The notes under the pieces are model-generated. The model worked only from the letters and a program-made list of their open reading frames with translations, was not told the DNA's origin and searched no databases. 64,000 nucleotides of DNA. Origin: Ascarosepion bandense. Its lineage: Eukaryota > Mollusca > Cephalopoda > Sepiida > Sepiidae. Below, piece by piece: positions 35,993-46,316 of the stretch (position 1 is the stretch's first letter; every line of letters starts with the position of its first letter). The DNA is taken from positions 6,164,001-6,228,000 of the forward strand of contig JBBBDQ010000913.1 of assembly GCA_037127315.1 (NCBI GenBank). Reading direction: 5' to 3'. A program made the translations under genes and the position numbers.

Positions 35993-36290
35993 TTTCGTGG
36001 TGCAGCGAATATCGACTCGGAACGACAAATCAGGGAGCCGAGTTCGAATTTCAGTTGATTTCCTTGCATTCACTGACACACAAATACCCTTGGGAAGGTA
36101 TTAATCCGTCTCTTCCCTCCAGTTATAGGTTAAATAACAGGACGGATTGGGTTCTATAGTCTTGGTCGGCAACTAGTCTACCGCAAAAAGCAATGACAAC
36201 CTACTGCGCGATAATCTTCTGCCCAGTCAGTCATGTTTATTTTGAGACATGATCACCCAAAGCGTGTATCACGTATGGCACTTAACTGTT
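35993..36290 (+). mobile_element. SINE family A
   Basis: Nearly complete copy: the head GTGGTGCAGCGAATATCG is mutated and the tail ends CACTTAACTG. It lies 5' of the duplicated segment at 36450. Confidence 0.85.
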
Positions 36291-36449
36291 TTCCAATAGA
36301 TTGTGATACTATGGACACCCACATAGAATGGTTTTATTATGATCACGAGTGTTTCGCTTCGATAGACCAGCGGATGGTTTCTTTTGAAGTTCGAACCGGC
36401 ACCCACTTTAACCGAGATGGATGGGAAGTAAAGAGATTTTCGGAGATCA

Positions 36450-36820
36450 AGTGACAACAGAACCGGTTTATGACGACAATCATGCTTGGGATCGCGGAGA
36501 AATTTATGGTCCGCCCTGGGTCCCTCGCGGTGGTGTAATGGATAATAAGCTTGTCTCGCTAGAACCGTTACAATTGAGTAGTGAGTTCGATCCTTACTGG
36601 GTCTCCCATACTTTCGGCCTTGTGCCACATCTAAGCTGCGCTTAGAAAATCAATTTATGGTCCGCCCTTGAAGGAAGACAGACATGTTGGTCAAGCGGTT
36701 CCGAGGTTTCCATTTTTAATATTGGCACCCACCACAACGGAATGAATAGGTGGGTGAGGAATTAATAGGCGGGGAAGATAGCCGAAGTTGTTCAAAGTAT
36801 CACCTACCTACCTAACTGCT
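36450..36820 (+). repeat. Duplicated segment, copy 1 (carries the family B SINE)
   Basis: AAGTGACAACAGAACCGGTT, GGAAGACAGACATGTTGGTC, GAGGTTTCCATTTTTAATAT and TAGCCGAAGTTGTTCAAAGT recur at 37125-37340. No coding sequence recognised. Confidence 0.8.
36518..36651 (+). mobile_element. tRNA-derived SINE (family B) with perfect 17-bp target duplication
   Basis: A 134-bp element with a tRNA-like head (GCGGTGGTGTAATGGATAA), a B box (GAGTTCGATCC) and the tail CACATCTAAGCTGCGCTTAG. The flanks AATTTATGGTCCGCCCT at 36501-36517 and 36652-36668 are identical, the mark of target-primed insertion. Confidence 0.9.
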
Positions 36821-36869
36821 GACGTACCCCAGATGAGCAAGCAATGCCATGAATAAACACCTACACTAC

Positions 36870-37095
36870 TAGCTATAATTATTAGGCGATCTCAGCTTTT
36901 TTTAAATGATGTATTTCATATTAATTTTAGTATTTAGTATGACAATCATTCTTCCCGGTTGCCTTGTAAAATTTTGCAAAGTAATAATAACAAAAGAACC
37001 ATTCTATTTTCATTTAGAATTATCCACTTGGCAATAAATAGCAAAAATAATATGAAATACATCATATTTTAAAAAACTGAGGTTGCCTCACAATT
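36870..37095. mobile_element. Foldback MITE (family H)
   Basis: TAGCTATAATTATTAGGCGA, AATGATGTATTTCATATTAA and the complement ATATGAAATACATCATATTT pair. The core CCTTGTAAAATTTTGCAAAG is shared with 63286-63675. Confidence 0.75.
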
Positions 37096-37124
37096 ATGGA
37101 AAGCAAAGTTTGATGATTTTTGGA

Positions 37125-37340
37125 AGTGACAACAGAACCGGTTTATAATGACAATCATTCTTGGGATCGGGGAGACTTTTGGTTCGCCCTTGGCGGAAGA
37201 CGGACGTGTTGGTCGCACGGTTCCGAAGTTTCCATTTTTAATATTGCCATCCACCCCATCGGAATGAATAGATGAGCAAAGATCTAATAGGTGGGGAAGA
37301 TAGCCGAAGTTGTTCAAAGTTACACCTACCTACCTAACTG
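37125..37340 (+). repeat. Duplicated segment, copy 2 (no SINE)
   Basis: Aligns with 36450-36820 apart from the SINE and its duplication. This copy preserves the empty site. Confidence 0.8.
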
Positions 37341-37355
37341 CCCACCTATTACTGA

Positions 37356-37427
37356 TGTTAAGCAGTGTCGAACCCGGTCAGTACTTAAATAGGGGACCCC
37401 TTGGGAACAGTAGTAACTGTAAGTGAC
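37356..37427 (+). repeat. 3' part of a 5S rRNA-like sequence
   Basis: TTAAGCAGTGTCGAACCCGG and TCAGTACTTAAATAGGGGAC match the second half of 5S rRNA. The 5' half is absent. Confidence 0.6.
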
Positions 37428-37669
37428 CCCTTACAATCCAAAATAAGTTTCAGCTTTAAATAACCCACAAAGGGTTAATAAACCGTCATATTCAGGCACG
37501 TTACTCGAATTTGTCAGAGCCCGTAAAGCTCACAGAGCCGTTCCAACACACACTCACAAAACCATGCGCAATAAGTGAACACGTATAATACGTATAGTAT
37601 TAGTATAGAACATTCCGATATTCTGTTTCTCTTACAAATAAATGGCGGAATCATTCTACTTTAACTCAC

Positions 37670-37822
37670 CTTGTTGAGAAGTTTGTTCTGTTGGCAAGGG
37701 ATGGATACTGTTTCTTTTTGCCAGGCTAATTTTCGCAATTCTTTTCTCAGGTTGTGTTTGGTCTGCATCCGCACCAACTTCGTCGATGTAGACCACACTG
37801 ATATTCATCTCCTGGTTGGATG
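37670..37822 (-). CDS. Shaw: Candidate alternative C-terminal exon of the Shaw-type K+ channel
   Basis: This is a 153-nt open segment on the channel strand, 1.27 kb downstream of exon 2. A pyrimidine-containing tract and TTAG form its acceptor. CAAG|GTGAGT at 37670/37669 is a near-consensus donor. It enters with two bases of a split codon and leaves with one. The internal exon 2 donor at 39092 leaves exactly one base (phase 1), so joining restores frame: STNP, then PSNQEMNISVVYIDEV. The product is hydrophilic and rich in acidic, Gln and Ser residues (DEVGADADQTQPEKR, then LPTEQTSQQ). That suits a cytoplasmic Kv C-tail. I recognise no domain. Because it ends in a donor and not a stop, at least one further exon must lie at lower coordinates or outside the window; none was identified. 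Support is splice-site quality and phase only. Confidence 0.6.
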
Positions 37823-38163
37823 CTAATTGCATGAAATATAAAAGATAATATTTTAATGAATAACACTCATGCATCATGATTTGTTGATAATAATTGCATC
37901 AATTGCAAACGAATAAGGGAATAAGAAAAATAATTTATTACTGCGAAAAGCCTACATGGAAAAGGAACTGAGCAAATGCACAAAAATAGAAAGGACACAT
38001 GGCACGGTGAATAAAACCGTTGGCTTGATCCAGTGACTTGACCCAAAGTTCATTATCTAACGACAGCAGTGGTGAACAAAAAACTGAGACAGATTAGTTA
38101 AATGGATATAACTAAAAACTCCTGAAGTGGCACGAATCATAGATCGAGGACAGTCTACCTTAG

Positions 38164-38448
38164 TGTTATGGTACCCTCCTACGAGGAATGAACTCTTCCT
38201 CTGGCTATATATAAATTACCTGCGTGACTTAGTGTAGTTAAGAAGCAGTTAGTTACGAGCAGTCAAGTACAACAGTTAACGAGAGCAATTAACGACAGCT
38301 ACTAGTCAGGTAGCGTAATAATACCTTCGGACTTACTTATTTCTATATTACTTATTATTAACACTTTCTGTGAATATCTTGTTTCTTTCTATACTAATAC
38401 ACTGTTTTGAAGCTACTTCCTGTATTCCGTGTCTTACTTCCGGCACAA
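38164..38448 (+). mobile_element. LTR-like repeat (family F) in channel intron 2
   Basis: Begins TGTTATGGTACCCTCC, has a TATA box (GGCTATATATAAATTACC near 38203), and ends ACTTCCGGCACA. A diverged inverted copy at 12993-13222 supports a discrete mobile unit with a TG...CA structure. No internal genes; a solo LTR is likely. Confidence 0.6.
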
Positions 38449-38452
38449 ATAA

Positions 38453-38585
38453 TAAGGCCTCTGATTGGGAGGTTGTGAGAAGCATGGAACCACTTTTTAA
38501 TTGCTGTTGTTCCCAGCTCCACCCAGACCCGGAGTGGTAGCACCTGTTAGGGTCCTAGCTATGGATAATAGTTAACCCCCAAACT
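38453..38585 (+). repeat. Dispersed repeat (family I)
   Basis: TTAATTGCTGTTGTTCCCAG, GAGTGGTAGCACC and TGTTAGGGTCCTAGCTA. Reverse copies are at 40500-40560 and 63709-63885. Confidence 0.65.
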
Positions 38586-39053
38586 GAGGTCAAAACCCTG
38601 TGAAAGTATAAAAATAGACTTTTATAGAAAAATAATACATTTTTTAAGAAAAATATTGCCAGCAATACATTTTTATGGAAAAAAATTATTGCCAGCAATA
38701 CATTTTTTAATACAAAACTAGAAGACAACTTCAGTTTTCTAAAATTAAAAAAATTAAAAAAAACTTTTCATCAAACTCTGACTAAATCAACCTTCTCACT
38801 ATCAATGAACATTTAAAAAATACCTTAAAAACCCTACCTTTTTGGCATTAAATAACCCACAGTGGTTGATATATCATTAAACAAAACTCAAACTCAGATC
38901 CAACATTGGATTCATTTTACAAAGGGCACCCTAATTCTCGACAATGAGATCTGCCAACGTCTTGCTTGAAGTGAATTGATTAAAAAAGAAATACATTTGA
39001 TACAAAACAATGATATTTAAAGCAATGCATTCTTTACGAGATTCTCGTGATTT

Positions 39054-40040
39054 TTATAAAACCCAAGATAAAAGAATCGTATTAAACGCACGTGGATTAG
39101 TGGAACTGTCGGAACTACCAATGGCGCTATCTTCACTGTTCTTTCCCGTCAGAGACACCGAACTGCTATTCATCATAGAACTGATTCGCCGTTTTTCAGA
39201 TGACATCAGAGCGCTTTCGCGGTCGTCCTCAATCGAATGCAGGTCCTTTAAAGCGTCTGCAGCCCCAACCAGAACCTTTTTGCATTTCTTAGGCAGTTTT
39301 AGTTTTGCCTGCGCATGTGAATAATACAACGTGAAATTGTTAACAATTATAGGCACAGGAAGTGCCAGCATGAGTACGCCACAAAGAGAACACACACCGC
39401 CCACAACACGACCCAACAAAGTGCTGGGGACGATCTTTCCATAGCCGAGGGTGGTAATAGTGACCAAGGCCCACCAAAAGCCGATGGGGATGTTATAGAA
39501 TTCGTTTTCGCTCGTCTCGCCGATCTGTTGCGCGTAGTAAACGAGGCTGGCAAAGATAGTGATGCCCATAAAGACGACGAGGATGAGAAGGAGGAGCTCC
39601 TTGGCACTAGCACGGACCGTCAGCGCCAGAATACGGATGCCGGTCACGTGGCGGGTGAGTCGTAGAATGCGGAAGATGCGAACGAGGCGCAGCATGTTGA
39701 CGTAGAAACGCGCGTCGCCGCTGTTCTCGTGAAACACTCTCAGGATGAGGCGCATGTAGAACGGAATAAGGGAGAGTAAGTCGATCCAGTTGATCGGTTC
39801 CTGGAAAAAGTGTCTCAGGTTAGGGCAGAAGAGCAAACGAAGCAAGAGCTCCAGACTAAAATAGGTGATGCAGGTGTCTTCCAACACGACAAACAACGGA
39901 ATTGGTTCGCTCCTCATTGTTTTCTGACGGATCGTTAGTGTCTTGTTAGTCAGCAACGGCGTTCGGAAGTCTTCAACCGATTCCAGAGTGAAGGACATTA
40001 TAGAGATGATCACAAAAAACACCGATACACCTTCCATAAT
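39054..40040 (-). CDS. Shaw: Shaw-type K+ channel, exon 2: S1-S6, pore and C-terminus
   Basis: This exon continues exon 1 in phase 0. Its acceptor is a T-rich tract plus CAG ending at 40041, and the first codon ATT follows K181. It encodes the six-helix channel core: S1 about 185-203, S2 231-252, S3 264-282, S4 297-318 (LVRIFRILRLTRH), S5 331-351 after the S4-S5 linker RASAKELLLL, pore helix and filter 366-384, and S6 with the PVP hinge at 409-411. YYSHAQAKLKLPKK after S6 is typical of Shaw. An NKT glycosylation sequon (213-215) lies in the S1-S2 loop. The filter reads TTLGYGK: lysine (codon AAG, 39435-39437) replaces the usual aspartate, and valine occupies the Shaker T449 position. If unspliced, the frame ends at 39054 after LLSWVL, giving about 509 residues in all. 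An internal donor (CCAC|GTGCGT, exon end 39092) would instead join exon 3. No frameshift or stop is present, so the gene looks functional. Confidence 0.95.
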   Translation of the reverse strand: MMEGVSVFFVIISIMSFTLESVEDFRTPLLTNKTLTIRQKTMRSEPIPLFVVLEDTCITYFSLELLLRLLFCPNLRHFFQEPINWIDLLSLIPFYMRLILRVFHENSGDARFYVNMLRLVRIFRILRLTRHVTGIRILALTVRASAKELLLLILVVFMGITIFASLVYYAQQIGETSENEFYNIPIGFWWALVTITTLGYGKIVPSTLLGRVVGGVCSLCGVLMLALPVPIIVNNFTLYYSHAQAKLKLPKKCKKVLVGAADALKDLHSIEDDRESALMSSEKRRISSMMNSSSVSLTGKNSEDSAIGSSDSSTNPRAFNTILLSWVL

Positions 40041-40489
40041 CTGAAAAAAAAGGGAAGAAAGAAAAATAAATATAAATAATTTCTAATTTAAATAAAATCT
40101 TTTTAAGTCTACCTAAAAACCTTCATGAACTGTTACAATAAGACAGGCTTCAGGCAAGAAACGTACAGAATATTATATCTAATATTTTATAAATGAATAA
40201 ACAAAACGACGGTAAAACCATCAAAGTAAATAAGCAATAAATTGATGAAATATACGCATTTTAATGATAAAAAGATACGTAAATAAATAAACCAGATGGC
40301 ATTAAAAACATCAAAGAAAATAAACTGTAAATAAAAAGATTAAAAAAATATATTTTAATAATAAATAAAATATACGTAAATAAACAAGATGGTGTTCAGA
40401 TCATCAAAATAAATAAGTTGTAAGTAAATAAATAAAAGTAATTATTTTATTGATAAATAAGTTTTACGTAAATAAGTAAAGAAGAAGGC

Positions 40490-40562
40490 TAAACATTTCC
40501 CGATCAGAGGCTTTGCTGCCAGATGTAGTTTATCGTCATACCCAGGACTATCATCGACAAAT
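40490..40562 (-). repeat. Dispersed repeat (family I), fragment in intron 1
   Basis: CGATCAGAGGCTTTGCTGCC and TTATCGTCATACCCAGGACT match 63825-63880. 40563-41040 holds no recognised feature. Confidence 0.65.
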
Positions 40563-41039
40563 CACCTACATTTTAGATAGCACTTTATACTGAGTATGTT
40601 AGAGGAAAAGCATTTTTAATAGGATAATCATCACAATAATCGATATCAATTCTACACATGAACATATGTCGAATTGATAGGAACAATCAATTCTTCATCT
40701 GAACAGATGAATAATTATTGATTATTCGAACTTTATAGAAGCGAACGGCTTCACATTCCCTTCAGTCAATCTTAATACTGTTCGATTGGTACTATTACTG
40801 CGTTCATTAATGCTCTCAGCCTACTTAACCCGAACTGTTTATTCAGTCAATGTATTCTGTCCACTTTGTGGCCATAAAAGCTGGTATTCTTCATGAATCG
40901 GTAAGAAAGGTTGCATGTTCAAATAAACAACCAATGAATGCATAAAATGAACAATAGACTCTCTGTTTCTTGTTCGGTCGCATTTGTTGCAAGTCATTCA
41001 ACAATCGTATTTAGAGCACTCTCTTTTCTTCGATTTCTT

Positions 41040-41450
41040 TCGTAATTTTTCTTCTTTTTTTTTTTTCGTACAGATTTTATTTCGATTATTTTTTTAGAAC
41101 TTTCTAGATTTTTCTTTCTTTTTCGCTCTTTCTTTCTATTTTTCCTTTTGTTTTTCAATCTTCCTTTTGGAGTTTTCTATTCTTTTTAGATTCGAAATAA
41201 TGACCGGGAGTATGAAAAATCGATAATAAGGAAGAAAAATCGGGAAGGAGTTAAAATTTCTTTCAACATTTTCTAGATCTCTCTTTTTTATTTTTATACT
41301 TTCGACCATTATTTCAAATTCTTAAATAATTTTTTCATATTTTCATTTTTATTTGAATTTTTCCTTCTATTTTTTTCTATTTATCTTTGTTTATTTCAGT
41401 TTTTTTCTTTCTCTAGATGTCTCTCCTAATCTTTTATATTTTTCAATGCG
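41040..41450. repeat. T-rich low-complexity stretch, channel intron 1
   Basis: TTTTTCTT-type sequence on both sides of LINE B; similar sequence resumes at 42340-43000 and 43190-43520. This suggests LINE B and family D inserted into a pre-existing polypyrimidine region. Confidence 0.75.
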
Positions 41451-41454
41451 TCTA

Positions 41455-42335
41455 AGACCAAGCTGTTGCCTGTCAACCATCACAGGCAACCTCTCCTGCC
41501 TCCCATAAGCATGGACCAAGCGATTCTCCCTGAGAGCAATACACTACGCCTCCTCGGCCTTACCCTCTCCTCAGGCCTCAAATGGAACCACTATATCGAA
41601 TCCATAGCTAAATCTACTGCTAAGAAGGTTGAGTCACTATGTCGATCCAGGATGTTTTTTTCCGCCTGAATCCATCCTGAATACAAGTCAACCATCTGTC
41701 CGCGCATGGAATACTCCTGCCATTTATGGTCAGGCTCCCCTGCCGTTCTCCTCAGTGTTCTCGACAGGCTCCAAAGGCGAGTCTGTAATGTGATAGGTAC
41801 TGATCTGGCGGCTCGACTGCAGCCACTTCCCCACCGTCGAAATGTGGCCTCCCTTTGTCTGTTCTATAAATACTTTCATGGCTTCTGCTCGGACGAACTT
41901 AAGTCATTGGTGCCTCCTCAACAGGTGTTTACTCGTGCAACCAGACTTGCAACTGGGTCCCACCCATTCACAGTCAGGTTAGCCAAATGCAGACGACAAT
42001 TCTACTCCTGCAGCTTCTTCTCTCGCACTTCCCGCCTGTGGAAATCGCTCCCATACTCTTGCTTTCCTGATGGCTACAACCTTAAGAAATTTAAATGCAA
42101 TGTCAATACTCATCGATTAACCATTGACTCTAGCTCTCTCCCCACCCCCGTATATCCTTCCCTTTCTCTCCACCTATTTATCTGTCATCTCACCTGCATT
42201 CTCAGCTTTCTATTGCTCCTTTCTAACTAGTTTGTACTTCTCACTCTCTTCTAATTAATTTTTTTAAAGTTATGCAGCCCCCCCCCCCCCCGCTCATCAG
42301 TGGCATTTCCGCCTTGCTCGGGGTGAAATGATTAA
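41455..42335 (+). mobile_element. LINE family B fragment (jockey/CR1-like), best copy, with 3' end
   Basis: Contains LRLLGLTLSSGLKWNHYIES, a stop at 41669, then MEYSCHLWSGSPAVLLSVLD, RLQRRVCNVIGTDLAARLQP, SLCLFYKYFHGFCSDELKSL and RTSRLWKSLPYSCFPDGYNL. This is the last third of a non-LTR reverse-transcriptase ORF. The 3' end is CCTTGCTCGGGGTGAAATGA followed by poly(A). It lies in channel intron 1, antisense to the channel. Confidence 0.85.
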
Positions 42336-43002
42336 AAAAAAAAGTCTTATTTCGATTTATTTATTGTTTCCATTTTTCTTTCTTTTTTTTTTTTTCAAAT
42401 ATTTTCGATTTTTCTGCCCCTGTCCAGTTTACTCTTTCTTTTTTTCTTTTTTTCTTTTTTTCGGGTTTTTCTTTATCTTGATCTCTCACGGTTTACCTTT
42501 CTTTCATTTACCTTTCATTCATTATTTTGAAGCCAAAATTATTTTTCCAAACTTCTTTTCGATTTTTCTTTCGATGTTTTCAGTTCAGCATTCCTTCAAT
42601 TTTATTTTTCTCGTGATCTCTCTTTTCATTTCTCATATTTTATTTTAAAATTTATTCCGACTTTTTAAATCCTTTTTACCATTTTACTTTTTTGTTCAGC
42701 TTCCTTTCTATTTTTCTCGATAGCTTTCTTTTTTCTTTTCTTTTTTCTTTCGTTTTTTTCTTTCACTCAACTTTTTCTTTCTGTTGATCTCTCTTTCAAT
42801 TTTCTATATTTTAGAATTTTATTTCAACTTCTTAAACCCTTTTAACCATTTTACATTCCTTCCAACTTTCTTTCAATTTTCTGGCCAGCTTTCGTTCTTC
42901 CGACTTGATCTCTCTCCCGATTTTTTCTTACTTTCGTTTTTTTTTTATTATTTCGATTTTTTTTATTTTTCTTTTCAGCTTTCTTTATTTTTTGTCTTAG
43001 AT

Positions 43003-43190
43003 AGACTAAACTATCACCCGGTTCACACTCCACCCACGTCTATTGAACATGTGAAGAGGCTCATCCCTTGTTCTCTGTTTAGGATGTGGTTTCCGGCTTT
43101 CACTTTTCCAATCTTTTCACTCTTATGCAGCCCCCTGCGCATCAGTGGCATTACTGCCTTGCTCGGGTTGATATGATTAAAGAAAAAACT
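43003..43190 (+). repeat. Short interspersed repeat family D
   Basis: Complete copy from GATAGACTAAACTATCACCC to the tail CTTGCTCGGGTTGATATGA with A-run. It shares its last 60 bp with LINE family B. Confidence 0.8.
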
Positions 43191-43765
43191 TTTTTCTTTT
43201 TCTTAGCTTCTCTTTTATTTTTTAATATTTTAGAATTTTATTCCGACTTCTTAAATCCTTTTTTTTTTTTTCATTTTTCATTGCTTCCATATTTTTTTTT
43301 TTTTTCGGACCAGCTTCCTTTTTTTAAGATTTTTATATCAATCACTCTTTCATTCTTATCTTTCGACTTTCATTTCTTGTAATATTTTTCTTTCTATCTT
43401 TCTGTCATTCAAGTTTTCTCTCTGTCAATTTCCCTTTTGATTTTTCTTTCATTCATTCTTTCTCTTTCTTGTTCTCTCTTTCTACTGAATTATCTTTTAT
43501 TCGCTCTTTCATTCTTTTTAACATTTTGGCCGTTTGTACTTGATTTCATAAACATCTAATGTGTTCAAGAATCCATAAATTTTGGTCACTCGTGTATAAA
43601 TCTATAAGCATTTACTCGATACAGAGATTGTTCAGCATTGGTTGCCTATGCGCTTCTGTTCAGGAATAGATGAATTTTACTTAGTTCAAGAGGTCGCTTA
43701 TAAGTTTGTGTCGATAAGCATTTACTTGGTTAAATAGGTAAATGCTAGACTTTTATATTTGAGTC

Positions 43766-44495
43766 TGTGGTGATACCGACCGAGCAAAAGCGAGGGACCG
43801 GATGTTTGCTCTATACCGACCAAACAGCAAATGAACAAAAGTCGCCGTTGCGCATCCGAGTTCGCGCAGATGTTCCGGTTGAAAAATAAAAATTAATCAA
43901 ATATCAAATTTCCATTTCGCGAGCCTACGCGAATTTTATTTAACAGCCAATGGGAAGCCCAGAATCAAATACAAGTGTGAACTCCCAGAACGAGCTGTTT
44001 TGATCCAAAAAGCAGATATAAAAAGCCGAGACAAAAAGCAGACAGACAGACCGGGCAGTGACCAAGGAGAAGAGTGTAATTAATATCCCCTTGACCTAAG
44101 TCGAGCGGTTACTACGCTTGCCTCTTTCCTTCTCGCCTGTCTCAAAAGTACTTACTGACCTAAGGAGCAACTACTTCAAAGACATTCCTCACATACCTCC
44201 GCTCCTCCCATTCCTAAACACTAATTATCTTTTTATTATTTGTCATGAACATTTAACCTCCGTTGGACCTATATTCAAGTATTATTTTAATTGTAAAAAC
44301 ATTAATTGATATGTGTATATATAAATGTTGTTTTCAACTCAATTTGCTTTTCTTGATTTTATAATCATTTTATGACTTGTAGTGGGCTATCTACCACAAG
44401 GCCAAATTCCGTTAACCTGCAACAATATGCAACTACCCTTCACTAGGACGGAATCCTACTACAAAGAGAAAATAATAGATAAGCAACCCACTATA
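43766..44495 (+). mobile_element. LTR-like insertion within a degenerate 58-bp repeat array
   Basis: Starts TGTGGTGATACCGACC and contains a TATA-like AGATATAAAAAGCCGAGA (44024) followed by GACAGACCGGGCAGTG. TCTACCACA at about 44398 could be the LTR end, with a short extension to 44495. AGTC occurs on both sides (43762-43765 and 44496-44499). The flanking repeat resumes in register, showing that this is an insertion. Exact boundaries are uncertain. Confidence 0.55.
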
Positions 44496-44682
44496 AGTCT
44501 ATAAGCATTTATTTGGTTTGAGGATAGGTAAATATTGGTCATTTATATTTGTGTCTGGAAGCATTTACTTGGTTTGTTGATAAGTAAATATTAGTCATTT
44601 ATATTTGCGTCTGGTACCATTTACTGGATTTGGGGATAGGTAAATATCGGTTGCTTATACTTACTTGATTTGGAATAGGTAA

Positions 44683-44857
44683 ATATGAACTCCATTCCTT
44701 GCGTAGTAATGCCCCTTTTGGAAGTCATGAGTTATCTAACCCTGTAAGTTACTTGTTCACCACTGCTGTAGCCTGGTATTGAACTCACTACTCTTTGGGT
44801 CAAGTCACAGGAACTAACCAACGTCTATATCTACTACGCAAGGAATGGAGTTCATAT
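44683..44857. mobile_element. MITE with perfect 26-bp inverted repeats
   Basis: ATATGAACTCCATTCCTTGC (44683) and its exact complement ending at 44857. The interior includes CACCACTGCTGTAGCC and GGGTCAAGTCACAGG, also found reversed at 38030-38075. Confidence 0.7.
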
Positions 44858-45010
44858 ACACCAGTAATTGCAATAAAGGGTTCGGTTTGAATTTCCTAGC
44901 ACCTGAAGAAGGCCGGAGCGTACAACAGCCGAAACGTCTTACAAATGGCAACAAAGATGAGGACAATAGTCCGAATAAATTAAATACAGTAACAATTTAC
45001 TTGGTTCAAT

Positions 45011-45285
45011 AATAGGTAAATATATGGCTGTTTATATTTCAATCTATAAGCATTTAGCTTGTAGGTGACACCTATTTTACGAGGGAGGTGTTTTATCACT
45101 CTGTAGGCAATGTAGTCTGTGTATTCTTGGACTCAACAACAAGCAAGATAAATATATGGCCGTTTATATTTCAATCTATATGCATTTAGCTTGTAGGTGA
45201 CACCTATTTTACGAGGGAGGTGTTTTATCACTCTGTAGGCAATGTAGTCTGCGTATTCTTGGACTCAACAACAAGCAAGATAAAT
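45011..45285. repeat. 130-bp tandem duplication
   Basis: GCATTTAGCTTGTAGGTGAC at 45051 and 45181; the two 130-bp units differ at only a few bases. Channel intron 1. Confidence 0.9.
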
Positions 45286-45384
45286 ATATGGACGTTGCTG
45301 GAGAGTTTGATGTATTAGTGCGTAAATTTGCCCCGTGTCTCCTGTGTCTTACCATATATTCATACATCTCTAGAAATTATTCCA

Positions 45385-45578
45385 CCAAGTCTATCTATCG
45401 CCCGGTTCACACTCCACCCATGTCTATTGAACAGGTTAAGAGGCTCATCCCTTGTTCCCTGTTTAGGATGTGGTTTCCGGCTTTCTCTTTTCTGATCTTT
45501 TCACTATTACGTAGCCCCCTGCACATCAGTGGCGTTACCGCATTGCTTGGGGTGATACGATTAAAAAAAAAAAAGACA
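45385..45578 (+). repeat. Short interspersed repeat family D
   Basis: Same organisation as 43003, ending GCTTGGGGTGATACGATTAA plus poly(A). Confidence 0.8.
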
Positions 45579-45634
45579 TAACTAACGTCATATTCTATCA
45601 AAAAAGCAATGTTGTGCCATGAGATCTCGAGAAA

Positions 45635-45826
45635 AGGTATTAATCCACCTATTCTCCCTCCAGCTATGGGTTGAATAGCAGAACAGATCGGGTTCTATAG
45701 CCTTGGTTGGTAGCCAGTCTACCACAAAAAGTAATGGCAACCTACTGCAAGAACACCTTCTCTCTAGTCAATCATGGATTGAAAGAGACATGATCACCCA
45801 AGCATATGGCAATTAACTGACTGAAT
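45635..45826 (+). mobile_element. SINE family A, 5'-truncated
   Basis: Begins at GGTATTAATCCACC and ends AATTAACTGACTGA. It lies in channel intron 1, antisense to the channel. Confidence 0.8.
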
Positions 45827-46231
45827 AATATATATAGGTACATTGATAAGTACGAAAGCTAATATTGAAACAAGTGTTTATATTACACAAGAATATTAAC
45901 TTTTCAATATAATATCATTCTTTAAAAATATTAATCGCATAGATTGCATATTATAAAATGAAAATTCAAAGTCGAAACTCAGTTAAATAAGTTCTTTTCC
46001 TTTAGTTAGACGTAGGAATATTTTGGATCGTTGTTAAATTTCAAATATTTAAAAGCCTAACTTTGTTTTTACTTCTGTTTATACTAACATCTTAAAAATA
46101 AAATCCTTACGTAAGGGAATGAAAACGTGTTTGTTAAAGAAAATTGCTGCTTTTATTCATATTGTCTTTTTACATATATATTTCATTTAAATCTGAATTT
46201 TTACACACACATGCACACACATACAGATCTA

Positions 46232-46253
46232 AACTTATTTAAAAATGGAACTT

Positions 46254-46316
<63 letters not shown>

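Larger units (their letters stand above)
43600..45060. repeat. Degenerate array of about 58-bp units
   Basis: The unit carries TCTATAAGCATTTACTTGGT, ATAGGTAAATATTGGTCATT and TATATTTGTGTC. It is interrupted by the LTR-like insertion (43766-44495) and by a 26-bp-TIR MITE (44683-44857). Confidence 0.7.

Noticed and set aside
36233..36454. 73-codon plus-strand frame (HIEWFYYDHECFASIDQRMVS)
   Set aside because: Begins inside a SINE tail, lacks any recognised motif and ends in the duplicated repeat segment.
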